A DNA stretch of 64,000 nucleotides, from assembly GCF_024585265.1 (NCBI RefSeq), contig NZ_CP036533.1:6209001-6273000 (forward strand). Reading direction: 5' to 3'. Source of the stretch: Bradyrhizobium sp. WBAH42 (GTDB taxonomy: Bacteria; Pseudomonadota; Alphaproteobacteria; Rhizobiales; Xanthobacteraceae). Each line of letters begins with the position of its first letter. Position 1 is the first letter of the stretch. The translations under genes were made by a program, and so were the position numbers. Shown piece by piece: positions 1 to 8,539 of this stretch. The notes beneath the pieces are model-generated. The model worked only from the letters and a program-made list of their open reading frames with translations, had not been told where the DNA came from and did not search any database.

Positions 1-1
1 G

Positions 2-2533
2 CTGTGGCTCGCGAGCGGCTATCTCTTCACCGCCGCGGCGGCGCTGGTTCATGCCCTCACCTTCCCCGGCCTGTTCGCACCGACCGGACTCCTGGGCGCG
101 GGCCGGCAGACCACGGTCTGGCTCTACATGGTCTGGCACGCCGGCTTTCCGCTCTGTGTGATGGCGTATGCCTGGCTGAAGGAAAAGGACGGTGGCCCCC
201 GGATCCGCGGCGCGGCAAGCAACGCGATTTATGGCAGCGTGCTCTGCGTCATCGCCGCGATGGCCGTCTTCGCCTGGATCGTCACCGCACAGCACGATCG
301 GTTGCCGGTCCTGCTGAGCGAGGGCCGCTACACGGCGACCATGATCGGAGTCGTGTCCTTCGTGTGGTCGCTGAGCTTTGCCGCGCTGGTCTCGCTCTGG
401 TTCCGCAGGCCGCATACGGTGATCGATATCTGGCTCATGGTGGTCATGTGCGCCTGGCTGTTCGACATCGCACTGTCGGCGATCGTCAACGTCGCGCGCT
501 TCGATCTCGGCTTCTATGCCGGCCGGCTCTACGGCCTCGCCGCGGCGACCTTCGTGCTCGCGGTGCTTCTGATCGAGAATGTCCGCCTGCAGGCGCGTAC
601 GGTGGGCCTCGTCGGAAGGCTGCGCCAGCAATCGGCCTCGGAACGCGACTATTTCGGCAAGCGCCTCGCGCTGTACGGCGCAGTGGTCGAATCGTCCAAT
701 GACGCGATCATCACCAAGTCGCTCGACGGCATCATCACCGGCTGGAACAAGGCCGCCGAACATCTGTTCGGCTACTCGGCCGCCGAGGCCGTCGGCAGGT
801 CGATCGACATCATCGTGCCGCCGGATCGCAAGGGCGAAGTCAGGAGCATCCTCAACCGGATCGCCAGCAACGAGTCGATCGCCCAGCACGAGACGGTCCG
901 AACCCGTAAAGACGGCCGCCCGCTGGACGTCGTCCTGAACATCTCACCGCTGCGGACCGACGATGGAGAGATCATCGGCGCTTCCAAGATCGCCCATGAC
1001 ATCACCGAAGAGAAGCAGGCCAGAGAGAAGCTGCGCCGCGAGACCGAGGAACGCCAGCGCATCTTCGAGACATCGCAGGACCTGATCCTGGTCACCGACG
1101 GCTACGGCAATTTCGTCCAGGTCAGCCCGAGCGTGCAGAACATTCTCGGCTACAGCCCCGAGGACATGGTCGGGCACAGCGCGATCGAGTTCATCCATCC
1201 CGACGATCTCGAGAAGACGCGGAGCGAGATGCGCGCAGCCCGTCGCGGCGCGGTCAAGCGCAGCTTCGAGGCGCGCTATTACCATTACGACGGTCACGAG
1301 GTCTCGCTGAACTGGATGGGCACGTGGTCCGAGCCGGTAAAGCGCCACTTCTTCATCGGCCGCGACCTCACCGACAAGCAGGCCGCCGAAGCCCAGCTCC
1401 GGCAGGTCCAGAAAATGGACTCGATCGGCCAGTTGACCGGCGGCGTCGCCCACGACTTCAACAACGTGCTGACCGTCATCACGGGCACGATCGGCATTCT
1501 CAGCGACGCGGTCGCCGACCGACCCGAGCTTGCCGCCATCACCAAGCTGATCGACGACGCCGCCGAGCGCGGCGCGCAGCTGACCAAGCATCTGCTCGCC
1601 TTCGCCCGCAAGCAGCCGCTCCAGCCGCGCGAGATCGACGTCAACGCACTGGTGCTTGAAGCCGCCAAGCTGCTGCATCCGACGCTCGGCGAGCAGATCA
1701 GCATCATGCCGCAGCTCACCGAGGATGCCTGGCCGACGCTGGTCGACCCGGGCCAGTTGTCCACCGCGATCCTCAATCTCGCGCTGAACGCGCGCGACGC
1801 CATGCCCGAGGGCGGCACCCTGGTGCTGGAGACCCGCAACATCTTCCTCGACGACGGCTATGCCAGCATGAATCCCGACGTCGTCGCCGGCAATTACGTG
1901 ATGATCGCCGTCAGCGACACCGGCAGCGGAATTCCTGCCGAGCTGATCGACCGGGTGTTCGATCCCTTCTTCACCACCAAGGAGGTCGGCAAGGGCACCG
2001 GCCTCGGCCTCAGCATGGTGTTCGGCTTCGTCAAGCAATCGGGCGGCCACATCAAGATCTACAGCGAGGAAGGCCACGGCACGAGCGTGAAGATCTACCT
2101 GCCGCGCTCGACCGGGGTGCAGGAGACCGAGTTCGAGGCGCTCCAGAATGCGCCCATCACCGGCGGCAACGAGAAGATCCTGATCGTCGAGGACGATGCG
2201 CTGGTGCGGCAGTATGTCGTGACGCAGGTCAAAAGTCTCGGCTATACCGCGCTCGAGGCCGCCAACGGCGCCGAGGCGCTCAATATCATCGACAGCGACG
2301 AAACCATCGACCTGCTGTTCACCGACATCATCATGCCCGGCAACATGAACGGCCGCCAGCTGGCCGACGAAGCGCACAAGCGCCGCCCAGATTTGAAGAC
2401 GCTGTTCACCTCGGGCTACACCGAGAACGCCATCGTCCATCACGGCCGGCTCGATTCCGGCGTGCTGCTGCTGGCCAAGCCCTACCGCAAGTCCGAGCTC
2501 GCCAAGATGCTGAGGACCGCGCTCGCCTGTTGA
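2..2533 (+). CDS. Hybrid sensor histidine kinase, MASE4-PAS-PAS-HisKA-HATPase-REC (5' end outside window)
   Basis: The reading frame is open from base 2, so the start lies upstream of the window. The visible 843 residues begin in a hydrophobic multi-helix region of MASE4 type (to about residue 195). Two PAS domains follow (about 225-335 and 350-460), then a HisKA domain with phospho-accepting His484 in GGVAHDFNNVL. The ATPase domain shows an N box (NARDAMPEGG) and the G boxes DTGSGIP and GKGTGLGLSM. A C-terminal receiver domain has Asp775 in TDIIMPG and the conserved Lys in AKPYRK. It probably senses a membrane or cytosolic cue and passes phosphate to its own receiver; the signal and output partner cannot be told. 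No separate response regulator gene follows. Confidence 0.9.
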   Translation: MWLASGYLFTAAAALVHALTFPGLFAPTGLLGAGRQTTVWLYMVWHAGFPLCVMAYAWLKEKDGGPRIRGAASNAIYGSVLCVIAAMAVFAWIVTAQHDRLPVLLSEGRYTATMIGVVSFVWSLSFAALVSLWFRRPHTVIDIWLMVVMCAWLFDIALSAIVNVARFDLGFYAGRLYGLAAATFVLAVLLIENVRLQARTVGLVGRLRQQSASERDYFGKRLALYGAVVESSNDAIITKSLDGIITGWNKAAEHLFGYSAAEAVGRSIDIIVPPDRKGEVRSILNRIASNESIAQHETVRTRKDGRPLDVVLNISPLRTDDGEIIGASKIAHDITEEKQAREKLRRETEERQRIFETSQDLILVTDGYGNFVQVSPSVQNILGYSPEDMVGHSAIEFIHPDDLEKTRSEMRAARRGAVKRSFEARYYHYDGHEVSLNWMGTWSEPVKRHFFIGRDLTDKQAAEAQLRQVQKMDSIGQLTGGVAHDFNNVLTVITGTIGILSDAVADRPELAAITKLIDDAAERGAQLTKHLLAFARKQPLQPREIDVNALVLEAAKLLHPTLGEQISIMPQLTEDAWPTLVDPGQLSTAILNLALNARDAMPEGGTLVLETRNIFLDDGYASMNPDVVAGNYVMIAVSDTGSGIPAELIDRVFDPFFTTKEVGKGTGLGLSMVFGFVKQSGGHIKIYSEEGHGTSVKIYLPRSTGVQETEFEALQNAPITGGNEKILIVEDDALVRQYVVTQVKSLGYTALEAANGAEALNIIDSDETIDLLFTDIIMPGNMNGRQLADEAHKRRPDLKTLFTSGYTENAIVHHGRLDSGVLLLAKPYRKSELAKMLRTALAC

Positions 2534-2591
2534 GCCCGCGGCATTGCTGCGCTATCGCAGATCGTGAATTGCTCTCGACGACGAGGCCGCC

Positions 2592-3590
2592 GTGAAGAAC
2601 CTTCTCACCGACATCGCCGGCGTCCGGGTCGGCCATGCCGAGGACCCGAAAGTCGGCTCCGGCGCGACCGCGATCATCTTCGATTCTCCCGCGATCGCCG
2701 CGATCGACGTTCGCGGCGGCGGCCCCGGCACGCGCGAGGATGCACTGCTCGATCTTGCCAACACGGTCGAGCGCGTCGACGCCATCGCGCTGTCGGGCGG
2801 CTCGGCCTTCGGCCTCGACACCGGCGGCGGCGTGCAGGCCTGGCTCGCCGAGCAGGGCCGCGGCCACCGGGTTCGCGAAGCGCTGATCCCGATCGTCCCT
2901 GGGGCGATCCTGTTCGACCTGCTCAATGGCGGCGACAAGGCCTGGGGACGCTTCTCGCCCTATCGCGACCTCGGCTATGCCGCGGCGACCGCCGCCGCCA
3001 GCGCGGATTTCGCCCTTGGGAGCGTCGGCGCAGGCTTCGGCGCCACCACCGCGACGTTCAAGGGCGGGCTCGGCTCGGCATCGGCCGTGACGCCGAGCGG
3101 AATCAAGGTCGCGGCGGTCGTCGCCGTCAACGCGGTGGGCAGCGTCACCGTCGGCAATGGCCCGTGGTTCTGGGCGGCACCGTTCGAGGTGGACGGCGAA
3201 TTCGGCGGACGCGGCCTGCCGGACAAGTTCACCGAGGACATGCTCCGCATGCGCATCAAGGGCGGACCTGCCGCGAGCGCGCGCGAAAACACCACCATCG
3301 GCGCCGTCGTGACCAACGCGGTGCTGACCAAGCCCCAGGCCAAGCGGCTGGCGATGATCGCGCATACCGGCTTCGCCCGCGCGATCTATCCGGTGCACGC
3401 GCCGACCGACGGCGACGTGCTGTTTGCCGCCGCCACGTGCGAAAAGCCGATCGAGCCGCTGGTTGGCCTCACCGAGCTCGGCACGATCGCCGCCAACGTG
3501 GTCGCCCGCGCGATCGCCCGCGGCGTCTACAGCGCGACGGCCTTGCCCTTTCCGGGCGCGCAGGCGGCCTGGAAGGACCGGTTCGGCTAG
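2592..3590 (+). CDS. P1 family peptidase (DmpA/L-aminopeptidase-type Ntn hydrolase)
   Basis: A 332-residue protein starting at GTG 2592, 58 bases after the histidine kinase gene. The N-terminal GVRVGHAED and the ALSGGSAFGLD segment are typical of the P1 (DmpA/BapA) peptidases, which mature by self-cleavage before a Ser or Thr that becomes the N-terminal nucleophile. The likely cleavage point is in NTTIGAVVTNA near residue 237, giving a Thr nucleophile. Members release D- or L-amino acids or beta-amino acids from short peptides; substrate specificity cannot be read from sequence. No signal peptide is seen, so it is probably cytoplasmic. Confidence 0.88.
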   Translation: MKNLLTDIAGVRVGHAEDPKVGSGATAIIFDSPAIAAIDVRGGGPGTREDALLDLANTVERVDAIALSGGSAFGLDTGGGVQAWLAEQGRGHRVREALIPIVPGAILFDLLNGGDKAWGRFSPYRDLGYAAATAAASADFALGSVGAGFGATTATFKGGLGSASAVTPSGIKVAAVVAVNAVGSVTVGNGPWFWAAPFEVDGEFGGRGLPDKFTEDMLRMRIKGGPAASARENTTIGAVVTNAVLTKPQAKRLAMIAHTGFARAIYPVHAPTDGDVLFAAATCEKPIEPLVGLTELGTIAANVVARAIARGVYSATALPFPGAQAAWKDRFG

Positions 3591-3643
3591 GCCAGAAACG
3601 AAACGGCCCCCAAAGCGTTACACGGCGGACAAGGTGTGCGGCC

Positions 3644-3856
3644 ATGCCCTCTTCCGTGATCCGCTTCTTTCGCTATGCGCCCGATACACGCGAGCTGAAG
3701 GTGACGTTCGTCAGCGGACGCCTCTATGTCTATGAGGATGTTTCGCCCGAGGTCGCTGCCGCGTTCGGGGATGCGCGCGCAAAAGGAACGTTCTTCAATC
3801 GCGAGATCCGCGACCGCTATGCCTATCGTGACATCACGCACGAATATGCCGGCTAA
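3644..3856 (+). CDS. KTSC domain protein
   Basis: A 70-residue protein that matches the small KTSC family (MPSSVIRFFRYAPDTRELKV start, then F-x-S-G-R-L-Y-V-Y and a G-T-F-F-N segment). In the best known family members the conserved core is a Lys-Thr-Ser-Cys motif in lysyl-tRNA-synthetase-like proteins; stand-alone versions such as this have no assigned function, and some have been noted near nucleic-acid genes. The gene begins at ATG 3644, 53 bases after the P1 peptidase. Its TAA stop is also the first triplet of the dispersed repeat that follows, so the repeat appears to have set the 3' end of the gene. Confidence 0.75.
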   Translation: MPSSVIRFFRYAPDTRELKVTFVSGRLYVYEDVSPEVAAAFGDARAKGTFFNREIRDRYAYRDITHEYAG

Positions 3857-3958
3857 AGCGCGATGCGATGAGGATGAATCGTCATCGCGCTTCAGGTTAT
3901 TGTTTGAGCATGATCTTTTCGGAAAACCGCTACGCACTTTTCCGGATCATGCTCTAGC
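3854..3958. repeat. Dispersed palindromic repeat, family A, copy 1
   Basis: The block opens TAAAGCGCGATGCGAT, contains an inverted arm ATCGCGCTT, and continues GAGCATGATC ... CCGGATCATGCTCTA, which is a second hairpin. A near-identical block lies at 7000-7105. It starts with the stop codon of the KTSC gene and fills most of the gap before the convergent EF-hand gene. It is of the short, abundant, non-coding palindromic type known in Bradyrhizobium genomes and may form RNA hairpins at the end of both transcripts. Confidence 0.85.
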
Positions 3959-3970
3959 TTCAGGATGCAC

Positions 3971-4741
3971 TCACACGCTGATCGACATCGATGAAGCCGC
4001 TGCTCCCGCAGTGGCCTGCGCCTGGCGCTGCATCATCTGCCCGAACCAGTCATAAGGCGAGTTGCCGCCACCTTTCGCATTCGACGCGCTGGCGGCGCCC
4101 GGCACCGTCGTCGACATCTTGAAGCCGTCGGCATAGGTGACGGTGGTGGTGGTCGAGCCGTCGGCATTGGTCGTCGTGGTCGACGTCGAGCCGCGGCTGG
4201 ATTGCGACGAGGAATTCGAGCCATCGCCCGCGCCCTGCGCGTGATGACGGCCGTGACCGCCCCTCAGCGCCTTCGTCATCTCGCCGAGATTGATGCTGCC
4301 ATCCGCATTCGCATCCATCTTCGAGAACACGTCGTCGGCCTGGGCCAGGTTGGTGCCGCCCGCGCCGAGCGCGTCCTCGAACTCGGACTGGGTGATCTTG
4401 CCGTCGCCGTCCGCGTCGATCTGCGAGAACAGATCCTTCAGCGCAGCCTCCCGGCTCTTCGACGTCGAGGAGGTCGAGTTCGACGAGGCCGCGCCGTCGG
4501 CCGACTGGCTCTGCGCCGCGAACAGCGCGTTCATCGTCTCCGACGAGATCTGCGGATATTTGCCTGCATTGACCGACGAGGTCGCGCCGGCCGTGCTGCT
4601 GCTGCCACTGTCGATTGCGAACGGATTGACCGGCGCGCTCTGCGAGGCGCCCGTCTTGTGCGCCGCCGAGGACGATTTCGAGTTCGTCAGCGACTGGATC
4701 GCGTCGAGCGCGCTCGATACCGCACCTAGGGCTAACAACAT
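3971..4741 (-). CDS. EF-hand domain protein with low-complexity Ser/Thr regions
   Basis: A 256-residue protein with two canonical EF-hand loops: residues 109-120 (DADGDGKITQSE) and 143-154 (DANADGSINLGE). Both have acidic or Asn side chains at positions 1, 3 and 5 and Glu at 12, so calcium binding is likely. The first 95 residues are Ser/Ala/Thr-rich, and after the EF-hands comes a His patch (GGHGRHHAQG) and a Thr-rich stretch with TTTTNADGSTTTTVTYADG. The N-terminal segment MLLALGAVSSALDAI is weakly hydrophobic but is not a clear signal peptide. Proteins with this layout are common in Bradyrhizobium and of unknown role. The gene is convergent with the KTSC gene. Confidence 0.8.
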   Translation of the reverse strand: MLLALGAVSSALDAIQSLTNSKSSSAAHKTGASQSAPVNPFAIDSGSSSTAGATSSVNAGKYPQISSETMNALFAAQSQSADGAASSNSTSSTSKSREAALKDLFSQIDADGDGKITQSEFEDALGAGGTNLAQADDVFSKMDANADGSINLGEMTKALRGGHGRHHAQGAGDGSNSSSQSSRGSTSTTTTNADGSTTTTVTYADGFKMSTTVPGAASASNAKGGGNSPYDWFGQMMQRQAQATAGAAASSMSISV

Positions 4742-4995
4742 TGCACAACTCCAACGGGATGCGACATGCCGCGATCAATGTTCTCCGGCTGAAGTCAGCA
4801 AGCACCGTGCCATCGCGAAAAGCTCAATGAAATCCGCACCCATCAGGTCGTGCAGGGCGCGGGAACATCGGCAATTCATGCCGCCAGCGGCAGAAATTTC
4901 CGCCCACAGGAAGCGCGTCCCTCCTGCATTGCCCGCCACAAGGGCCCATGTTAGGCGAGGCCATTCGTCGTCCGTCCGCCACGGGAAAACGCGCC

Positions 4996-5697
4996 ATGAC
5001 ACAAGCTTTCGCCCCCCGCCCACTGGCCATCGCGCCCTCGATCCTGGCCTCGGACTTCTCCAAGCTCGGTGAGGAGGTGCGCAGTGTAGACGCCGCCGGC
5101 GCCGACTGGATCCATCTCGACGTGATGGACGGGCACTTCGTTCCGAACATCTCCTATGGCCCTGATGTCATCAAGGCGATGCGCCCGCACACCAAGAAGA
5201 TCTTCGACGCGCATCTGATGATCTCGCCCTGCGATCCCTATCTCGAGGCCTTCGCCAAAGCCGGCTGCGACCACATCACCGTGCACGCGGAGGCGGGTCC
5301 CCACCTGCACCGCTCGCTCCAGGCGATCCGCGCGCTCGGCAAGAAGGCCGGCGTCTCGCTCAATCCGGCGACGCCGATCAGCGCGCTCGAATACGTCCTC
5401 GACCTCGTCGACCTCGTGCTGGTGATGTCGGTCAATCCGGGCTTCGGCGGCCAGGCCTTCATTCCCTCCGCGATCAACAAGATCCGCGACATCCGGGCAA
5501 TGGTAGCGGGCCGTCCGATCGACATCGAGGTCGACGGCGGCGTCGGCCCCGATGTTGCGGGCGCGCTCGCCGCGGCCGGCGCCAACGCCTTCGTCGCCGG
5601 CACCTCGGTGTTCAAGGGTGGCACGCAGGACGCCTACAAGGCCAACATCGCCGCGATCCGCAACGCGGCACTTGGGGCACGCGGCGAGGCAATCTGA
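4996..5697 (+). CDS. rpe: Ribulose-phosphate 3-epimerase
   Basis: Interconverts D-ribulose 5-phosphate and D-xylulose 5-phosphate, in the pentose phosphate and Calvin-Benson pathways. The 233-residue product shows the TIM-barrel signatures of the family: [19 protein letters not shown] at the N-terminus, the metal-binding [12 protein letters not shown] strand, HLMI, the [11 protein letters not shown] loop and the catalytic EVDGGV near the C-terminus. I chose ATG 4996 because homologous sequence begins within ten residues of it; an in-frame ATG at 4948 would add 16 unrelated residues. The gene stands alone rather than in a cbb operon, which points to a housekeeping copy. Confidence 0.95.
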   Translation: MTQAFAPRPLAIAPSILASDFSKLGEEVRSVDAAGADWIHLDVMDGHFVPNISYGPDVIKAMRPHTKKIFDAHLMISPCDPYLEAFAKAGCDHITVHAEAGPHLHRSLQAIRALGKKAGVSLNPATPISALEYVLDLVDLVLVMSVNPGFGGQAFIPSAINKIRDIRAMVAGRPIDIEVDGGVGPDVAGALAAAGANAFVAGTSVFKGGTQDAYKANIAAIRNAALGARGEAI

Positions 5698-5744
5698 GAC
5701 CATCGCTATCCGAACCGGTGCTGCGGCCGCTGCGACCAACGGGG

Positions 5745-6344
5745 ATGGATGAACTCCGCACCACTCTGTTTTGCGCAGGCCTGCGGCGCCTGCTCGCCGA
5801 GACCCTTCAGGAGGGGGAGCAGGTGGTCTGGCAGGGTCAGCCCGACGGCGTTGCCCGCATGATGATGTGGCGGTTTCTCTGGTGGATCGGATTCCCCTGG
5901 CTGTTGCTGACAGTCATCGCCGTCAGGAATGATTGGATCGACCAAGCGACCCAACCTCTCGCGATGCTTGGAGTTGGGATGGTTGCAGCTCCGTTCGTGA
6001 TGCTGCTGCAAGACCTGCAGACGCTTTATGTGATCACCGACCGCCGCGCGCTGATCTTGCGCACGGCCTGGAGCAGACGCAGCGTGACTGCTACTTCGTT
6101 CGACGCCATGGATGCAGTGTTCGAAATCCTCGACGTCGGCGGCGGCGGCGGCCACCTCAACTTTGCGTCAGGGTGCTCGACCCGTTCGCCCGATACCGAC
6201 TACACCGGGCGCTATGGGTTTCGCTGTGTTCGAGACGCACGGCGCATCCGGGATATCCTCGATCATGCGCGCACCGGCAAAGTACGTCGGTCGCACCCGG
6301 AAAGAACTGCGGCTTCTACGGGTTCTGCAACGCGCAAAGCTTAA
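5745..6344 (+). CDS. Small membrane protein with PH-like domain
   Basis: A 199-residue protein. The N-terminal LQEGEQVVWQGQPDG is the usual lead-in of bacterial PH-like (YdbT/bPH) membrane proteins. Two membrane helices follow (about residues 38-58 and 65-88), then LYVITDRRALILR, the characteristic first strand of the PH-like domain, and a Gly-rich turn (DVGGGGGHLNF). The C-terminal RRIRDILDHAR helix is also typical. The start at ATG 5745 matches this domain layout; a GTG at 5718 is possible. Function unknown; family members are thought to be membrane-associated and of structural or stress-related roles. It follows rpe by 47 bases on the same strand. Confidence 0.65.
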   Translation: MDELRTTLFCAGLRRLLAETLQEGEQVVWQGQPDGVARMMMWRFLWWIGFPWLLLTVIAVRNDWIDQATQPLAMLGVGMVAAPFVMLLQDLQTLYVITDRRALILRTAWSRRSVTATSFDAMDAVFEILDVGGGGGHLNFASGCSTRSPDTDYTGRYGFRCVRDARRIRDILDHARTGKVRRSHPERTAASTGSATRKA

Positions 6345-6434
6345 AATTGTAACCGTGGTCCGTACTCATCCGGACTTCACTGATTCGCGCAAATCACTGC
6401 AAGTGATTCCTGCCTGTTTTCGCGGGAGCACATC

Positions 6435-6575
6435 ATGACGACGACCCTGGTTTGGACTGGCGTGGCGTTGTGGATTGGTTTCAGTGCGTTTGTCGTGTTT
6501 GGTCCATCGGCCGGCCCGGTCGAGGCCCCGGCCCGTTCGGCCCGCAACATCGGCCGCGCCCGCGACAGGGGCTGA
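6435..6575 (+). CDS. Single-TM small protein (46 aa)
   Basis: ATG 6435 opens a 46-codon frame: one hydrophobic helix (residues about 5-23, WTGVALWIGFSAFVVFG) followed by a Pro/Ala/Arg-rich tail ending in RARDRG. The upstream CGGGAGCACATC provides a Shine-Dalgarno GGGAG at suitable spacing. No known family is recognised. Its stop is six bases before the next small ORF, so the two could be translationally coupled. Confidence 0.5.
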   Translation: MTTTLVWTGVALWIGFSAFVVFGPSAGPVEAPARSARNIGRARDRG

Positions 6576-6580
6576 CGTCC

Positions 6581-6760
6581 ATGCAGATCGCACTCGTGAA
6601 GCGTCAGCCGAAGCGCAGGTGCCGGATTCCACGGCGCCCGCATCCGAGCCTCGATGATTTCTTCGGCCGCCTCGAGCGCACCGATGGCACGCTGGACGAT
6701 AATGCCGGGCCCGACAATTCGGACCTCGAGCGTTCGCTTGGCTCGCCGCGCCGCCACTGA
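6581..6760 (+). CDS. Hypothetical small basic/acidic protein (59 aa)
   Basis: ATG 6581 follows an AGGGG that overlaps the end of the preceding small ORF. The product is basic at the N-terminus (VKRQPKRRCRIPRRPH) and acidic in the second half (DGTLDDNAGPDNSDLE), with no membrane segment and no recognisable domain. The tight spacing to the ORFs on both sides suggests one short transcript carrying three small proteins. Confidence 0.45.
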   Translation: MQIALVKRQPKRRCRIPRRPHPSLDDFFGRLERTDGTLDDNAGPDNSDLERSLGSPRRH

Positions 6761-6781
6761 GACTTCTTTCCGGACCGCCCC

Positions 6782-6970
6782 ATGAAACCGCATTGCCCGA
6801 ATTGCCTGAAGGAAATGACCAAGGCGTCCGCGTCGCGTAACCTGTTCAATTGCGAGCCCTGCCGCGAGATCATCCAGTATTTTGGCGGCAGCGCGGATCA
6901 CGGCGAACCGGGGCCGCAATTCTCCTGGCCGATCCGCCGCAAGCGCGCCATGGCCGTCCACGCAGCCTGA
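6782..6970 (+). CDS. Small zinc-ribbon-like protein (62 aa)
   Basis: A 62-residue protein with two CxxC knuckles: CPNC at residues 5-8 and CEPC at about 25-28, spaced as in a compact zinc ribbon. The rest (FSWPIRRKRAMAVHAA) is basic. This layout fits a zinc-stabilised nucleic-acid- or protein-binding module, but no named family is recognised. It is 21 bases after the previous small ORF and the family-A repeat follows it. Confidence 0.6.
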   Translation: MKPHCPNCLKEMTKASASRNLFNCEPCREIIQYFGGSADHGEPGPQFSWPIRRKRAMAVHAA

Positions 6971-6999
6971 TCCAGCCCCGCAAATCGCCCCGGCCGGCC

Positions 7000-7105
7000 T
7001 AAAGCGCGATGCGATTAGGATGAATCGCCATCGCGCTTTAGGTTATGGTTTGAGCATGATCTCTTCGGAAAACCGCTGCACACTTTTCCGGATCATGCTC
7101 TAACC
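7000..7105. repeat. Dispersed palindromic repeat, family A, copy 2
   Basis: Second copy of the block at 3854-3958, beginning TAAAGCGCGATGCGATTAGG and ending GGATCATGCTCTAACC, with only scattered substitutions between copies. Its right end overlaps the TAG stop (7100-7102, read on the minus strand) of the kinase gene, so here too the repeat supplies a stop codon. Confidence 0.85.
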
Positions 7106-8533
7106 TTCGCCGGCCTCCGCTCCTCCGGCGTCCCCAGCCATCCGCGGCGGCCGCACCACGGTGACGGTGCAGCTCGCCTCCGAGGCCACCTTGGCCGACA
7201 CGCTGCCGAGCAGCGTGCGCCGGAACGAGCTCTGCCGGGCGCCGATGATGACGTGGTCGACCTGGTTGGCCTCGGCAAACTCCAGGATCGCGGCGGCGGG
7301 GTCGACAGCCTCCAGCACGTGAGCCGATAGCCGGCTCTCGTCCAGCTTGAGCGGCGTTGCCCAATGCCTGAGCGCGACCAGGCGATCGATATGCTTGTTG
7401 GAGCCCTGCTCGTCCAATGTCCGATCGATCGCGATGCGGTTCAGCTTGAGCACGTTGACGCAGGCAAGCCGCGCCGAGGGCAAGGTGGCGAGGATGCGCT
7501 CGGTGGTCACGCGCAGCGCCTCGTTCAGCTCCGGAGCGCCCTCCGCGGTGTCGAGCGCAACGGCGAGGATTGGGCTCGATGCGATCTGGGCTGCGACGTC
7601 CGATTTCGCGCGCGGTGCCATGGCGCCCTGGTTGAAGCGCCGCCGCCAGGCGACGCCGAGGGAATCGCGTTTCACCCGCTCCGAGCGCGCGGTGAGCTTG
7701 ACCTTGTCGGGATGGGCGAGATCGAAGGCGAGCTGGGACGCCGTCGGATAGCGCCACACCGGCTCGATCTCCAGACACCGCAACACCACCTCCTGAAGCC
7801 AGGGCGGATAATCCGCGCGAAGCTTCCGCGGCGGATGCGGATCGCGCCACAGCCGGCGCCGCATCGCCCGTAGCGTCTCGCCCTCGCCGAACGGCCGCTC
7901 GCCGGTGGTGAAGAAATAGAGCAGCACGCCGAGCGAAAACAGATCGCTGCGCGGATCGTCGCGCACCCCGAGCAGCCGCTCGGGTGCCATATAGGGCGCG
8001 GTGCCGTAAGGCAGGCGGAATTCCTCCTGGAGGAGGTCCGGCAGGTGGTTGTGATGCGACAGGCCGTAGTCGATCAGCACCGCCTCGCCGCTCTCGCGAA
8101 ACATGATGCTGCTCGGCTTGATGTCGTGATGGATCACGTTCTGCCGATGCAGATCGGCAAGCGCTGTCGCGATCCTGGCGACGAGCTGCCGCGCCTCGTC
8201 ATAAGGCAGCGGCAGGTCGGGGAGCCGCTTGTACAGCGTGGCACCTGGAATGCGCTCGATCACGACATAGGCTTGGCGGGCAAAATCGCCGGTGCCGAAG
8301 CAGGCCGGCACGTGCGGCCCCGCAAGCCGCGGCAGGATCATCATCTCCATCTCGAAGGAGACGATCGCGGCGGGGTCCTCGCCCTCCGACACCCGCGGGA
8401 TCTTCATCAGCATGGGCACGTCGATGCCGGGATGGGTGACGGTCCACAGCGTCGCCATGCCGCCGGCATGCACGCATTCGCCGATGGTGTAACCGTCGAT
8501 CTCCGCACCTGATTTGACCAGGGGTTTCGGCAT
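7100..8533 (-). CDS. Ser/Thr protein kinase fused to universal stress protein domain
   Basis: A 477-residue protein. An N-terminal Hanks-type kinase (about 15-285) has the Gly-rich loop (GECVHAGGM), ATP-anchoring Lys44, catalytic Asp137 in HHDIKPSS, DYG (155-157) in place of DFG, and APYMAPE. It is a non-RD kinase (His precedes the Asp), and the usual metal-binding Asn of the catalytic loop is Ser142. After a basic linker, residues about 315-465 form a universal stress protein (Usp) domain ending in the nucleotide-binding pattern GARQSSFRRTLLGSVSAKV. No transmembrane segment is visible, so it is cytosolic. Phosphorylation targets are unknown. The gene starts six bases after the phosphoesterase gene stops, so the two are almost certainly co-expressed. 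Confidence 0.88.
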   Translation of the reverse strand: MPKPLVKSGAEIDGYTIGECVHAGGMATLWTVTHPGIDVPMLMKIPRVSEGEDPAAIVSFEMEMMILPRLAGPHVPACFGTGDFARQAYVVIERIPGATLYKRLPDLPLPYDEARQLVARIATALADLHRQNVIHHDIKPSSIMFRESGEAVLIDYGLSHHNHLPDLLQEEFRLPYGTAPYMAPERLLGVRDDPRSDLFSLGVLLYFFTTGERPFGEGETLRAMRRRLWRDPHPPRKLRADYPPWLQEVVLRCLEIEPVWRYPTASQLAFDLAHPDKVKLTARSERVKRDSLGVAWRRRFNQGAMAPRAKSDVAAQIASSPILAVALDTAEGAPELNEALRVTTERILATLPSARLACVNVLKLNRIAIDRTLDEQGSNKHIDRLVALRHWATPLKLDESRLSAHVLEAVDPAAAILEFAEANQVDHVIIGARQSSFRRTLLGSVSAKVASEASCTVTVVRPPRMAGDAGGAEAGEG

Positions 8534-8539
8534 CGGCCT

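Noticed and set aside
944..2443. 499-codon open frame antisense to the histidine kinase
   Set aside because: High GC gives long open frames opposite real genes; its translation has no domain and the sense strand is a clear kinase.
4742..4995. Open frames in the gap before rpe
   Set aside because: Short, no ribosome-binding site, no recognisable protein; I see no feature in this gap.
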